64,000 nucleotides of DNA from assembly GCF_900111825.1 (NCBI RefSeq), contig NZ_FOJM01000002.1, positions 124,001 through 188,000 on the forward strand, in the 5' to 3' direction. Both the position numbers and the translations under genes were made by a program. The first letter of the stretch is position 1. The number at the start of each line of letters is the position of its first letter. Below, one piece after another: positions 35,589 to 43,878 of the stretch. The DNA comes from Pedobacter suwonensis (GTDB lineage: Bacteria; Bacteroidota; Bacteroidia; Sphingobacteriales; Sphingobacteriaceae). Under the pieces are notes generated by a model. That model ran no database searches and was not told where the DNA came from. It was given only the letters and a program-made list of their open reading frames with translations.

Positions 35589-37631
35589 TTATGATTTATT
35601 TTTCAAAAATTCGTAAATGGCATGTTGAGACGAAACCAGCTTTTGATCTGCTTCAACCTGTATATTATCCATGTTTTCAGCTATACAAACCGCCTGCACG
35701 TTATCTTGTTTTTGAATTTCGATAATATCCATTATTTCTTTCTTAATCTGCTCATCATAAACCGGAAAACAAACTTCAATTCTTCGGTAAATATTCCGGT
35801 TCATCCAATCGGCAGAGCCCAAATAAACATCATACTTACCCAGGTTATTAAAAATAAAAACACGTCCGTGTTCCAGATAACGATCTACAATGCGGGTAAC
35901 TTTAATATTTTCGCTCATTCCTGCTACCCCCGGAATTAGGCGGCAGATGCTCCTTACGATCATGTCGATTTTTACTCCAGCTGAAGAGGCTTCGTAAAGT
36001 TTGTTGATCAATACTTTCTCTTCCAAATTATTCATTTTAATGGTAATGCCTGATGGTTTGCCTTGCCTGGCGTGTTCAATTTCCCGATCAATAAGGTTGA
36101 GAAAAACCTGCTGTAAATTAAACTGGGCCACCAGTAAATGATGGAATTTAATCTGATCAGGAGATGAAGGCTTAACCCGTTTAGCCAGAAAAATGAAAAG
36201 CAGTTCTACTTCCCGTAGCATTTCTTTATTGGCCGTCATTAAGATGTGATCGGTATAAAAAGCAGCGGTGCTTTCGTTGAAGTTTCCGGTAGCAAACAAA
36301 CCAGCGTAACGCATTCTATTCCCTATCCGGCGTTTTACCAGGGCTACTTTTGCATGCACTTTAAGCGCGGTGACACTATAAATAATATCAACGCCGGCAT
36401 CTTTCATTTTTTTTGCCCATTTGATGTTATTGGCCTCATCAAAACGGGCTTTAAGCTCAACCAGAACGGTAACTTTTTTACCGTTTTTTGCTGCGCTGAT
36501 TAACGCATTTACAATTTTAGAATCGCTGGCCACACGATAAAGCGTAACATAAATCTCCCTCACTTCGGCATCGATGGCAGCTTCATTAAAAAACCGCAAA
36601 ACACTATCATAACTCTGGTAAGGTGTGTGTATAATGATGTCGTTTTTATAAATGGCTTCGGTTAACGATCCGTCGATCCGGTCGGTATTACAGATCTTTG
36701 GCCAGTTTTGGTTGGACAATTTTGGTAAACTCACCGGAAAGGCCATAAAATCTTTCAGGTTATGATACCGTCCTCCTTCTATCCTATTTGCCTTTTTTAG
36801 GTTAAATAGTTTTTTAAGCAGTTCAAATACATTGGCCGGAATACCAGGTTGGTGAAGAAAACGCGTGGCTAAACCCAAATCGCGTTTCATCAATTGTTTT
36901 TCGAGCTGTTCTGATAAATTACCGGAGTATTCATCTTTAAGATCTAATTCTGCATCTCTGGTAATTTTAAAGCTATAACATCCGGTTACATCAGCCTGCG
37001 GAAAAACGCGGTCTAAATGAAAACGTACAATATCATCCAGAAACACCACAAAGGTTTGATCTCCTGATTCTACCTTATAAAAACGCGGCAACTGGTTGGA
37101 AGGGACATTTAAAATCACTACTTCGGCATCTTCTTTCTTTTTTAATGTAATCAGAAAGTAAAGCTCATTATTAGAAGGGAAAAAATCGGAGCTGGCATTT
37201 ACATACACCGGCTGCAAAAAGGCCATTACCTGACTTAAAAAATACCTTGTAGTACTTTTCTGAATGTCTGCAGGAAACGGCTCCCCGTAGATTAAGTTTA
37301 TTTGATTTTCTTTGAGCAATGGGATCAGATCTGACTGAAGTATCTTACCATAGCGCTGTTGCTGATCAGAAATAAGCTGATTGGCCGCAGTCAATAAATG
37401 ATCATCGATCCTGATGTCGTTATCTTCTTTGTTACTCAATTTTTCCAAAGCGAGCAGTACAGGCATCCTTACCCGATAAAATTCATCAAGATTGGAAGAG
37501 AAGATAGCTAAAAATTTAATCCGTTCCAGTAGCGGAACGGTGCTTCGCTCTGCTTCCATCAGAATGCGCTCGTTAAACTTTAACCAGCTTAAATCCCGAT
37601 TAAAAAAAGAGGTTTCTATCAACTGTTCCAT
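35589..37631 (-). CDS. ppk1: Polyphosphate kinase 1
   Basis: PPK1 polymerises the gamma phosphate of ATP into inorganic polyphosphate, reversibly. The 680-residue protein has the N-terminal domain opening FFNRDLSWLKFNERIL, IFSSNLDEFYRVR, the phosphorylated-histidine motif LKVHAKVALVKRR, GLFATGNFNE, and the second histidine in YLEHGRVFIFNNLG, followed by DVYLGSADWMNRN. Length is normal. The ATG ending at 37631 shares one base with the stop of the upstream HD-PycTM gene (TAATG), so the two are probably translationally coupled. Confidence 0.96.
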   Translation of the reverse strand: MEQLIETSFFNRDLSWLKFNERILMEAERSTVPLLERIKFLAIFSSNLDEFYRVRMPVLLALEKLSNKEDNDIRIDDHLLTAANQLISDQQQRYGKILQSDLIPLLKENQINLIYGEPFPADIQKSTTRYFLSQVMAFLQPVYVNASSDFFPSNNELYFLITLKKKEDAEVVILNVPSNQLPRFYKVESGDQTFVVFLDDIVRFHLDRVFPQADVTGCYSFKITRDAELDLKDEYSGNLSEQLEKQLMKRDLGLATRFLHQPGIPANVFELLKKLFNLKKANRIEGGRYHNLKDFMAFPVSLPKLSNQNWPKICNTDRIDGSLTEAIYKNDIIIHTPYQSYDSVLRFFNEAAIDAEVREIYVTLYRVASDSKIVNALISAAKNGKKVTVLVELKARFDEANNIKWAKKMKDAGVDIIYSVTALKVHAKVALVKRRIGNRMRYAGLFATGNFNESTAAFYTDHILMTANKEMLREVELLFIFLAKRVKPSSPDQIKFHHLLVAQFNLQQVFLNLIDREIEHARQGKPSGITIKMNNLEEKVLINKLYEASSAGVKIDMIVRSICRLIPGVAGMSENIKVTRIVDRYLEHGRVFIFNNLGKYDVYLGSADWMNRNIYRRIEVCFPVYDEQIKKEIMDIIEIQKQDNVQAVCIAENMDNIQVEADQKLVSSQHAIYEFLKNKS

Positions 37632-38845
37632 TAAAGTTTACCGTAAGCTGCGTAAGCAATTACAAATGCTAATACCGCCGCAATTAAACCAAACATGAAA
37701 ATGTTATAAGCCAGGCGGATAAGTTTATATTTCCGGCCTAATACCACCCCTTGCGAGTATACATCCGTAATTAAGGTACCGTATAAAAAATCTTTATCGT
37801 TCATCACCTTAATCATACCATCGGTATAACTGGGCAAACTCATTTTGTAGAAATTGCCAAAAAACAGGAGGTTTACCTTTTTCTTATCCATATCTTCCTG
37901 CGTGAATTCTCCTTTTGGTATGGATGGACGGGTTGATAAAATGGAAACCACTACGCAGGTTAAACTCACCAACAATAAAATAAATGTCGGGATAATCAGG
38001 TTGCCATGATCTTCCAGTCGCCTTAACAATAAACTCACGATTAAGGAAAGCATAATTGAATTTACGGTAATGAGGATGTGTGCCTTGTTATCGGCCATAT
38101 CGCTCAACCTCTGGTTATTGGCCGATGTAATCCTGAACATCGTTTCAATTCCCTTATCTGGCCTGTTGTCTTTATCTTTTTTCTTTTTGTCAGTAACAAT
38201 AACCGGCGCAAAGTTTTTTGGTTCCTGAAGCTCGGTGTTGATTACTTCCTGTGCCGTTAGTTTGCTTTTCAGTTTTTCTATGTTTTTTTGTTTCTGATCG
38301 CTTAACAACAGATTGGCATAATCGGTATGGTAATGGTGCGCTTCCAGAAACTGGATGTCTTTTTTGCGCCAATCTGATTTACTGATGTCTTTCTTGTAGA
38401 TCCGTTCATTTTCTTTATGCATTAACTTCCCTTTTGCACGAAAATCAGCCTGACCTAAATGAAATAAATCTGCATCACAAAGGATTTTATCAATCTCGTT
38501 TTTAGGGTTTTGAGGGATTTTGGTGGCGAGTATTGCACTTTTAACCTGATCGCGGATTTCCTGGTTCACCTGATGGCTGGCCAGAAAATCATCTGCCAAT
38601 ATTGCTCCTTTTGCTTCGTGGTTTAACGCGTCTTCAAAATATCCGGTATCATGAAAATAGGCAGCCGCCATTACCGTAAAAAAATCCTGTTCGTTTAACT
38701 GGTAGTGATTGGCTATCTGCTGTGCAGCATTTACGACTTCTTGCGTATGTTCCAGGTTGTGATAAACCAAACGCGGATCGCTATGGGTATGGAAGTAATT
38801 AACCACATGCTTTTCTACATCTTCCTGTAGTTTTTTATAGTTCAT
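37631..38845 (-). CDS. HD phosphohydrolase fused to PycTM (DUF5706) membrane effector domain
   Basis: The N-terminal half (1-190) is an HD domain with YHNLEHTQEVV (His29, His33), YFHDTGY (His65-Asp66) and CDADLFHLG (distal Asp). After a lysine-rich linker (about 195-230) comes a DUF5706/PycTM domain: NQRLSDMADNKAHILITVNS followed by a helix, a second helix (TFILLLVSLTCVVVSIL) and a third near the C-terminus (NIFMFGLIAAVLAFVIAYAA). PycTM proteins are the membrane effectors of Pycsar (cCMP/cUMP) defence; here no cyclase is adjacent. Its stop codon overlaps the ppk1 start. The 299-bp spacer upstream holds no gene. Confidence 0.88.
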   Translation of the reverse strand: MNYKKLQEDVEKHVVNYFHTHSDPRLVYHNLEHTQEVVNAAQQIANHYQLNEQDFFTVMAAAYFHDTGYFEDALNHEAKGAILADDFLASHQVNQEIRDQVKSAILATKIPQNPKNEIDKILCDADLFHLGQADFRAKGKLMHKENERIYKKDISKSDWRKKDIQFLEAHHYHTDYANLLLSDQKQKNIEKLKSKLTAQEVINTELQEPKNFAPVIVTDKKKKDKDNRPDKGIETMFRITSANNQRLSDMADNKAHILITVNSIMLSLIVSLLLRRLEDHGNLIIPTFILLLVSLTCVVVSILSTRPSIPKGEFTQEDMDKKKVNLLFFGNFYKMSLPSYTDGMIKVMNDKDFLYGTLITDVYSQGVVLGRKYKLIRLAYNIFMFGLIAAVLAFVIAYAAYGKL

Positions 38846-39144
38846 GAGCGTATTGTGATTGTGATGATTGGATTGGATGATGGAAATGCATTTTCTTGAA
38901 AATATTTAAAACTGAAAACCTGGATATCATTTATAGAGATAAAATTAAGTTATTTTTTTAAAAACGATACAGATCGGCGCTCAACAATAATAATGCCCTG
39001 TTTATTTTACAATCAGATTAAGGCCGCAGCACACAAACAATGTTTTTGATCGTCCAACAGTAAATTCTTTAACTCAATAAACTTTAGCAAAGGTAGGTGT
39101 TCTTTCAGCATGTTGCCTGATACATATCTGGTGCAAAAATGTAG

Positions 39145-40203
39145 CTACTTTTTAATGACGATAATTTTGTGGACCAGTGCCGATGCTGATCCATCGGTAA
39201 GCTGCACTACACTACCATTTTTCCAATACTGGGCTACTCCAGATTTTCCATTACTCCCGTCACGGTAGCCACCTGCAAAAACATCAGCACCTGAAACAGC
39301 TATAGATAAGGCGTAGGCACTTTCCGGGCCATTGGATAAAATGACCGGTGATCCGTTTTTCCAATATTTTGCCACAATTGCATTATTTCCGTTAACAGTA
39401 CCCGATCCTGCAACATATACATCGCTCCCGTTTACAAAAATTGAATAGCCCCTCACATCTGCAGTACCATCGCTAATAAGTACCGGATTGCCCATGTTTT
39501 TACTATACCTGGTTTGTGACTGCCCGGCACTATCATAGGTTTCAGACCAGAGTAAATATAAATCGTTATCTGATACGGCTATCGCCTGATTGTCAGCAGT
39601 TCTAGTCTGGTCTGACAGATCAAAAAGCTGTCCATTCTTCCAATAAACCGTAATCGGACTAAGCCAATCCAAATTTCTTCGCTCACCAATTACATAAACA
39701 TCATTTCCAACAAGGACGATCCCGGTGGCAATAGAAGACTGTGTATCATCTGTTAATACTACAGGAGTTCCGTTTTTCCAGTATTTCGCCTGGTAGGTCG
39801 ATTTACCAGGTGCCATTTCCTGTCCGGCAATGTACACATCATTTCCCTGGATAAATATGTCATTTGCAAAAGCATCCCGGCTCCCATCGGTTAGTGAGGT
39901 TGATACGCCATTTTTCCAATATTTGGCCACATATTTTCCGGAGGCATTAACTTCGTAACCCGCAATGTGAACATCATTTCCGGCGATTACCATAGCATTT
40001 GCATCAGAAGATACGCCAGCACGACCAAGATTAACTGCTTTCCCGTTTTTCCAGTATTTGGCTACATAACCTTCCCTACCTGAGGCATAAACATCAAATG
40101 GATCAGGCGGAGTAGGTTCATCTATGGTTTTCTTCTTGCACGCCGGCAATGCTATGCTGAATGTGATTAAGAACAATAAAGCTGTTCGTAAATGCTGCCT
40201 CAT
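39145..40203 (-). CDS. Lipoprotein with seven propeller-like repeats
   Basis: The lipobox cysteine is in IALPACKKK (about residue 22). The mature protein is seven imperfect repeats of about 45 residues, each with a NDVYVAG-type strand and an AKYWKNG-type strand (AKYWKNGKAVNL, AKYWKNGVSTSL, AKYWKNGTPVVL, VYWKNGQLFDL, RYSKNMGNPVLI, AKYWKNGSPVIL, AQYWKNGSVVQL). Seven such units suggest a seven-bladed beta-propeller. It should be anchored to a membrane and bind something unknown. Monocistronic, with long spacers on both sides. Confidence 0.82.
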   Translation of the reverse strand: MRQHLRTALLFLITFSIALPACKKKTIDEPTPPDPFDVYASGREGYVAKYWKNGKAVNLGRAGVSSDANAMVIAGNDVHIAGYEVNASGKYVAKYWKNGVSTSLTDGSRDAFANDIFIQGNDVYIAGQEMAPGKSTYQAKYWKNGTPVVLTDDTQSSIATGIVLVGNDVYVIGERRNLDWLSPITVYWKNGQLFDLSDQTRTADNQAIAVSDNDLYLLWSETYDSAGQSQTRYSKNMGNPVLISDGTADVRGYSIFVNGSDVYVAGSGTVNGNNAIVAKYWKNGSPVILSNGPESAYALSIAVSGADVFAGGYRDGSNGKSGVAQYWKNGSVVQLTDGSASALVHKIIVIKK

Positions 40204-40356
40204 ATTTTGATTTTATTTTGAAGTTCAACAACCATAAGTGTATATAGTTTCGACGGCAAAAATTTATTTTTAAAGTAGAGCTATCGGATTCATTTTAAAA
40301 AGAAAAAAAATATTTTCATTTTTTTATCTGATACCAGATCGTATCTTTTTTAAAAG

Positions 40357-40377
40357 ATGCTGAAATAAATTCAGCAT
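40357..40377. repeat. Short CTGAA-family hairpin
   Basis: ATGCTGAA (40357-40364) and TTCAGCAT (40370-40377) form a perfect 8-bp stem around ATAAA, followed by GACG as in the GTCATCCTGAA-type repeats. It lies in the 295-bp gene-free gap between the propeller lipoprotein and the S9 peptidase. Confidence 0.55.
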
Positions 40378-40426
40378 GACGATTACCTAAGAATTAATTA
40401 TCAAACTCAAGTAATTATATGTTAAG

Positions 40427-40460
40427 CTAAAAAACGGAGCGGTTATCCAACCAGCTCCGC
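40427..40460 (-). terminator. Rho-independent terminator closing the peptide-utilisation locus
   Basis: On the minus strand, CGGAGC then TGGTT pairs back with AACC then GCTCCG around GGAT, followed by GTTTTTTAGC. It lies 39 bp after the S9 peptidase stop codon and is the only strong terminator seen downstream of the sigma/FecR-SusCD block. Confidence 0.85.
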
Positions 40461-40498
40461 TCATCATTAACTAAAAATTAGCAACCTAATTGCTATAT

Positions 40499-42781
40499 CT
40501 ATTTTCTATCTGTAGAAATGTTTTGTTCAATAAAATATTTTGCGAAATAAGCCCGCATTCGTTTCTCGAAATAAAGCTTCGCAGCGCCCTCATAGTGGTG
40601 ATCCTGTCCGGGCAGCACCATTAAATCAAAATCTTTATCTGCTTTGATTAGGGCATCTACCATTCTGTAGGTATTTGCCGGATTTACATTCTCGTCAACC
40701 TCGCCGGTTACCAGCATTAAATGACCTTTTATTTTTTTGGCTAAATCCTCATTTAAAGGCATTTTATTTTCCAGTCCCTGATAAGTTTCACCCCAGGTTC
40801 GGTTATAAATTCTATTGTCGTGGTTACCCGATGAAGCCACGCCTACCTGATAAAAATCAGGATATTTGCCCATGGCAGCAACAGTCATCATACCTCCCCC
40901 GGAATGGCCGAAGATCCCTACTCTGTCTAGATCCATAAAGGGATGTTGTTTGGCCAATTGCTCAAGGGCACATTTATCATCGTCGATAGCGTAATCGCGA
41001 AGGTTTCCGTAGCCATACTTGTAATATTCGGCATTACGTATGGGCGAGCCTCCCCTATGCCCAACTGCTACCACAATAAATCCTATTTGCGCCAGAGCGG
41101 CATTGTTATATTTATCAAGCACAGTAAAATCGTTCCAAACGGTTTCGATCTGAGGACCAGGATAAACCTGAGATATTACCGGATATTTTTTAGCCGGATC
41201 AAAATCGAATGGTTTCCAGATCAGTCCATACAAATCGGTTACGCCATCTTTAGCTTTTACGGTAAAGGGTTCGGCATTTTTCCAACCATAAGCATATAGA
41301 TTACTTACATTTGGCCTTAATACTTCGGAAATGGTTTTGCCGTCAATTTTACGCAGCACCGTTACCGGCGCCAGATCTATACGGGAATAGTTATCTACAA
41401 AATATTTTCGGTCTGGTGAGATATAAACCTGATGGGTAGCGTTTTCAGGGGTAAGCAACTGCTCGTTTTTACCGTTTAAAGCCACCTTGTATAACATGGC
41501 ATAATAAGGGTTGATGTTACGCTCCTTACCATAACCATACAGATAAATATCGCCTTTAACGGTATCGATAGACATGATTTTTCCGGCCGTAAAATTGCCT
41601 TTGGTAATGCGGTTGAGTAAATGGCCCTCACTGTTGTAACGGTAGTATTGGCCCCAACCTGTTCTGTCGCTCCACCAGATAATTTCCTTTCCTCCTTTTA
41701 TAAATGAAACATAGAAAAAATCTTCGTTAATAAAGGGTTTGCTGGTTTCCTGTATAATGGAACGGACATTTCCCGAAGCCAGGTCTACCGCACAAAGTTC
41801 CATTTCATCCCTGCTGCGTTTACGTCTGATGACGAAAACTTCCTTTGTATTTCCCTGAGCTTCGATTACTTCCAATTGCTGATCTGGCCAGCGTTTCAGG
41901 TCTACTTTTTTGAAAGATCCGCTTTCGGCATTGCCGATATAAAGCTCATACTGCGCTACGTCCTTATCGCCCGGTAATTCATATTTATAGGTTGATACCC
42001 TTGGTCTTGGTGTGATCGCCGAGCTGATTACAGCCAGCGTAGCCACTTTCCGCGTATCTACCCTTAAGGCATAAAAATATCTGTCACCTAACCATTTTGC
42101 ATTAGAAGGATAAGTTTTATCAGTAGTGTACGTACCTTTTTGATCAACACAAAACGAGAAATAAGGTTCAGCATCAAAACTCAGCTGACGTTCATTTTTC
42201 TTGTTGGCAGTTGCAGCAATGTACAAATTATGTGCTTTGCTGTAAAGCGTCCAATTACCATCTGCAGAGACACCAAAACCGGCTGTTTTTGTTATTGGTG
42301 CTTTGTTAACCTGTAAGGTTATTTTTTTTGTTTCGTAGTTATAGTCATAAGTTTTTGCGCCATATTTTATAATAACACTTTTTTCATCTTCTGAAAAATT
42401 TGCCCAATACATCACGTCCTTTTCTTCAACCATTTGCCCTGTGAGCGCTTTTAATTGCCTCAGTATTTCGGGTTTATCAAATAAGCTCTGCTTTTTTCCT
42501 GTAGCTAAATTTACAATGTAATGCGTATTCTTTTTAGCGGGCGCAACAAGAGAATCGCCTGACCAATCCGGTTGTTTACCATTTAAAATAGGTTCATCAG
42601 CGATAAACCAAAAATACCTGCCATTTTTAAGAAAAAATGGAATCACCTTTGTGGTACCAATCAGCTTATTTAAATTTGGCGCATCAAATTTTTGAGCAGC
42701 TTTATAATTGGCTTGCTGTGCAACAGCCGCTACACTGCAAACCCACCATAATAAAATTAAACTAATTGGCTTTTTGCACAT
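40499..42781 (-). CDS. S9 family (DPP IV-like) dipeptidyl peptidase
   Basis: The 760-residue protein has a signal peptide (ISLILLWWVCSVAAVAQQ), a beta-propeller domain (about 40-480) and a C-terminal alpha/beta-hydrolase domain with the nucleophile in VGIFGHSGGGMMT, an acid in VTGEVDENVNPANT and the histidine in LPGQDHHYEG. Such enzymes cut dipeptides from peptide N-termini in the periplasm. It overlaps the thioredoxin-like gene by 20 bp and is the last gene of the sigma/FecR-SusCD locus, consistent with peptide breakdown. Confidence 0.92.
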   Translation of the reverse strand: MCKKPISLILLWWVCSVAAVAQQANYKAAQKFDAPNLNKLIGTTKVIPFFLKNGRYFWFIADEPILNGKQPDWSGDSLVAPAKKNTHYIVNLATGKKQSLFDKPEILRQLKALTGQMVEEKDVMYWANFSEDEKSVIIKYGAKTYDYNYETKKITLQVNKAPITKTAGFGVSADGNWTLYSKAHNLYIAATANKKNERQLSFDAEPYFSFCVDQKGTYTTDKTYPSNAKWLGDRYFYALRVDTRKVATLAVISSAITPRPRVSTYKYELPGDKDVAQYELYIGNAESGSFKKVDLKRWPDQQLEVIEAQGNTKEVFVIRRKRSRDEMELCAVDLASGNVRSIIQETSKPFINEDFFYVSFIKGGKEIIWWSDRTGWGQYYRYNSEGHLLNRITKGNFTAGKIMSIDTVKGDIYLYGYGKERNINPYYAMLYKVALNGKNEQLLTPENATHQVYISPDRKYFVDNYSRIDLAPVTVLRKIDGKTISEVLRPNVSNLYAYGWKNAEPFTVKAKDGVTDLYGLIWKPFDFDPAKKYPVISQVYPGPQIETVWNDFTVLDKYNNAALAQIGFIVVAVGHRGGSPIRNAEYYKYGYGNLRDYAIDDDKCALEQLAKQHPFMDLDRVGIFGHSGGGMMTVAAMGKYPDFYQVGVASSGNHDNRIYNRTWGETYQGLENKMPLNEDLAKKIKGHLMLVTGEVDENVNPANTYRMVDALIKADKDFDLMVLPGQDHHYEGAAKLYFEKRMRAYFAKYFIEQNISTDRK

Positions 42782-43877
42782 ATCTCTCTTTCATAGACTT
42801 AAATAAACTTACCAGGTAAGGATTACCCGAAGTTCTGGTGATTTCATCTGAAAGCCCGGCTATCTTTGGAAATGTATAACCTTTGATAGTTCTGGCAAAC
42901 GTAACATAGTCAAATAAGATATGGCGGTTGGCTTCAGAGAAAGAACCTAAATTTTTCAAAAACAAGTCGGTAACTTCATCAATGTTTTTCTCTCCGGCTG
43001 CAATGGCAATATCCATCATCACCAACAACTGTTTTTTATCAGGCATTTCGGTATTGCGGATTTGCGTTTTGTAGCGTTCGTAATCCTTCTTGTTAAAAGG
43101 CTTTACTTTGGCATAAAAACCATTTAAGGTCCACGATGCAATTTGTCTGTATACAGATGAAAGCTTTTTATCAACTGTATCCTTGGTATTTTTTGCCACA
43201 AAATCTCTCCAATGTTCGGCCAGGTATTCGAAGTTAGGGCTTGAGAAATCAGACAGGTACATGGTATAGCGGTTTTCGCCAAATAAAAACCAATTTTCTG
43301 GGCTGGCTTTTTGCTCTGGTGTTAAACTGGCCATTAACTCGTTATTCAGTTCCTTAGCCCTTGATTTTTCCATCACCTTAATCTTTTGCCTGATGTAAGC
43401 CCTCATTAACTCGGGCGTACGATCGCCATGCTCATAACGGGCATTGAGGTTCGCTTCATCATTATTTGCCGTTAATCCTTTGCTGGCATTTGCGATGAAA
43501 TCTTTCGCCGACATACCGCCTACAAACTTATTCCTGATTTTTCCGTCGGCATCTAATACCAGGTAAGAGGGATAAGCTTCAATGGTATACATTTTTTTAA
43601 CCGATGGCCCCTCGCCTTTTTCCATATCCACTTTGATGTTGATAAAGTTTCTATTGTAAAAATCGGCAACACTATCTTGTGTAAATACATTGGCCTCCAT
43701 TTGCTTGCAGGGAATGCACCAGGTGGTAAAACAATCTACAAAAACAGACTTATTTTCACTTTTGGCCTTAGCCAAAGCTTCTTTCAGGCTTAGCTTTTCG
43801 AAATGGATTTCTTTTTTCTGGGCGCTTACAGCCAGGCTTAAAAAAAGCATGGTTACTGCAAAAATGATTCTTCTCAT
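42762..43877 (-). CDS. Secreted thioredoxin-fold protein
   Basis: I prefer the ATG ending at 43877 (MRRIIFAVTMLFLSLAVSAQ signal peptide); an ATG four codons upstream is also possible. The thioredoxin domain follows (about 30-130: VFVDCFTTWCIPCKQMEANV with the CIPC active site, EAYPSYLVLDADG). The remaining 230 residues are helical with no motif I know. Periplasmic location is likely. The upstream protease's stop codon lies between the two candidate starts, and the S9 peptidase overlaps by 20 bp. A role in disulfide handling of peptides is inference. Confidence 0.88.
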   Translation of the reverse strand: MRRIIFAVTMLFLSLAVSAQKKEIHFEKLSLKEALAKAKSENKSVFVDCFTTWCIPCKQMEANVFTQDSVADFYNRNFINIKVDMEKGEGPSVKKMYTIEAYPSYLVLDADGKIRNKFVGGMSAKDFIANASKGLTANNDEANLNARYEHGDRTPELMRAYIRQKIKVMEKSRAKELNNELMASLTPEQKASPENWFLFGENRYTMYLSDFSSPNFEYLAEHWRDFVAKNTKDTVDKKLSSVYRQIASWTLNGFYAKVKPFNKKDYERYKTQIRNTEMPDKKQLLVMMDIAIAAGEKNIDEVTDLFLKNLGSFSEANRHILFDYVTFARTIKGYTFPKIAGLSDEITRTSGNPYLVSLFKSMKERYVQKAN

Positions 43878-43878
43878 A

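Noticed and set aside
37631..38845. A full Pycsar anti-phage system
   Set aside because: No pyrimidine cyclase gene is adjacent, and the neighbours are ppk1 and a propeller lipoprotein. Only the effector domain is present, so defence is not claimed.
39145..40203. CRISPR-like periodicity of repeated ATTTTTCCAATA/CCGTTTTTCCAATA units
   Set aside because: The period of about 135 bp reflects the protein repeats of the propeller lipoprotein; there are no constant repeats with unique spacers and no cas genes.
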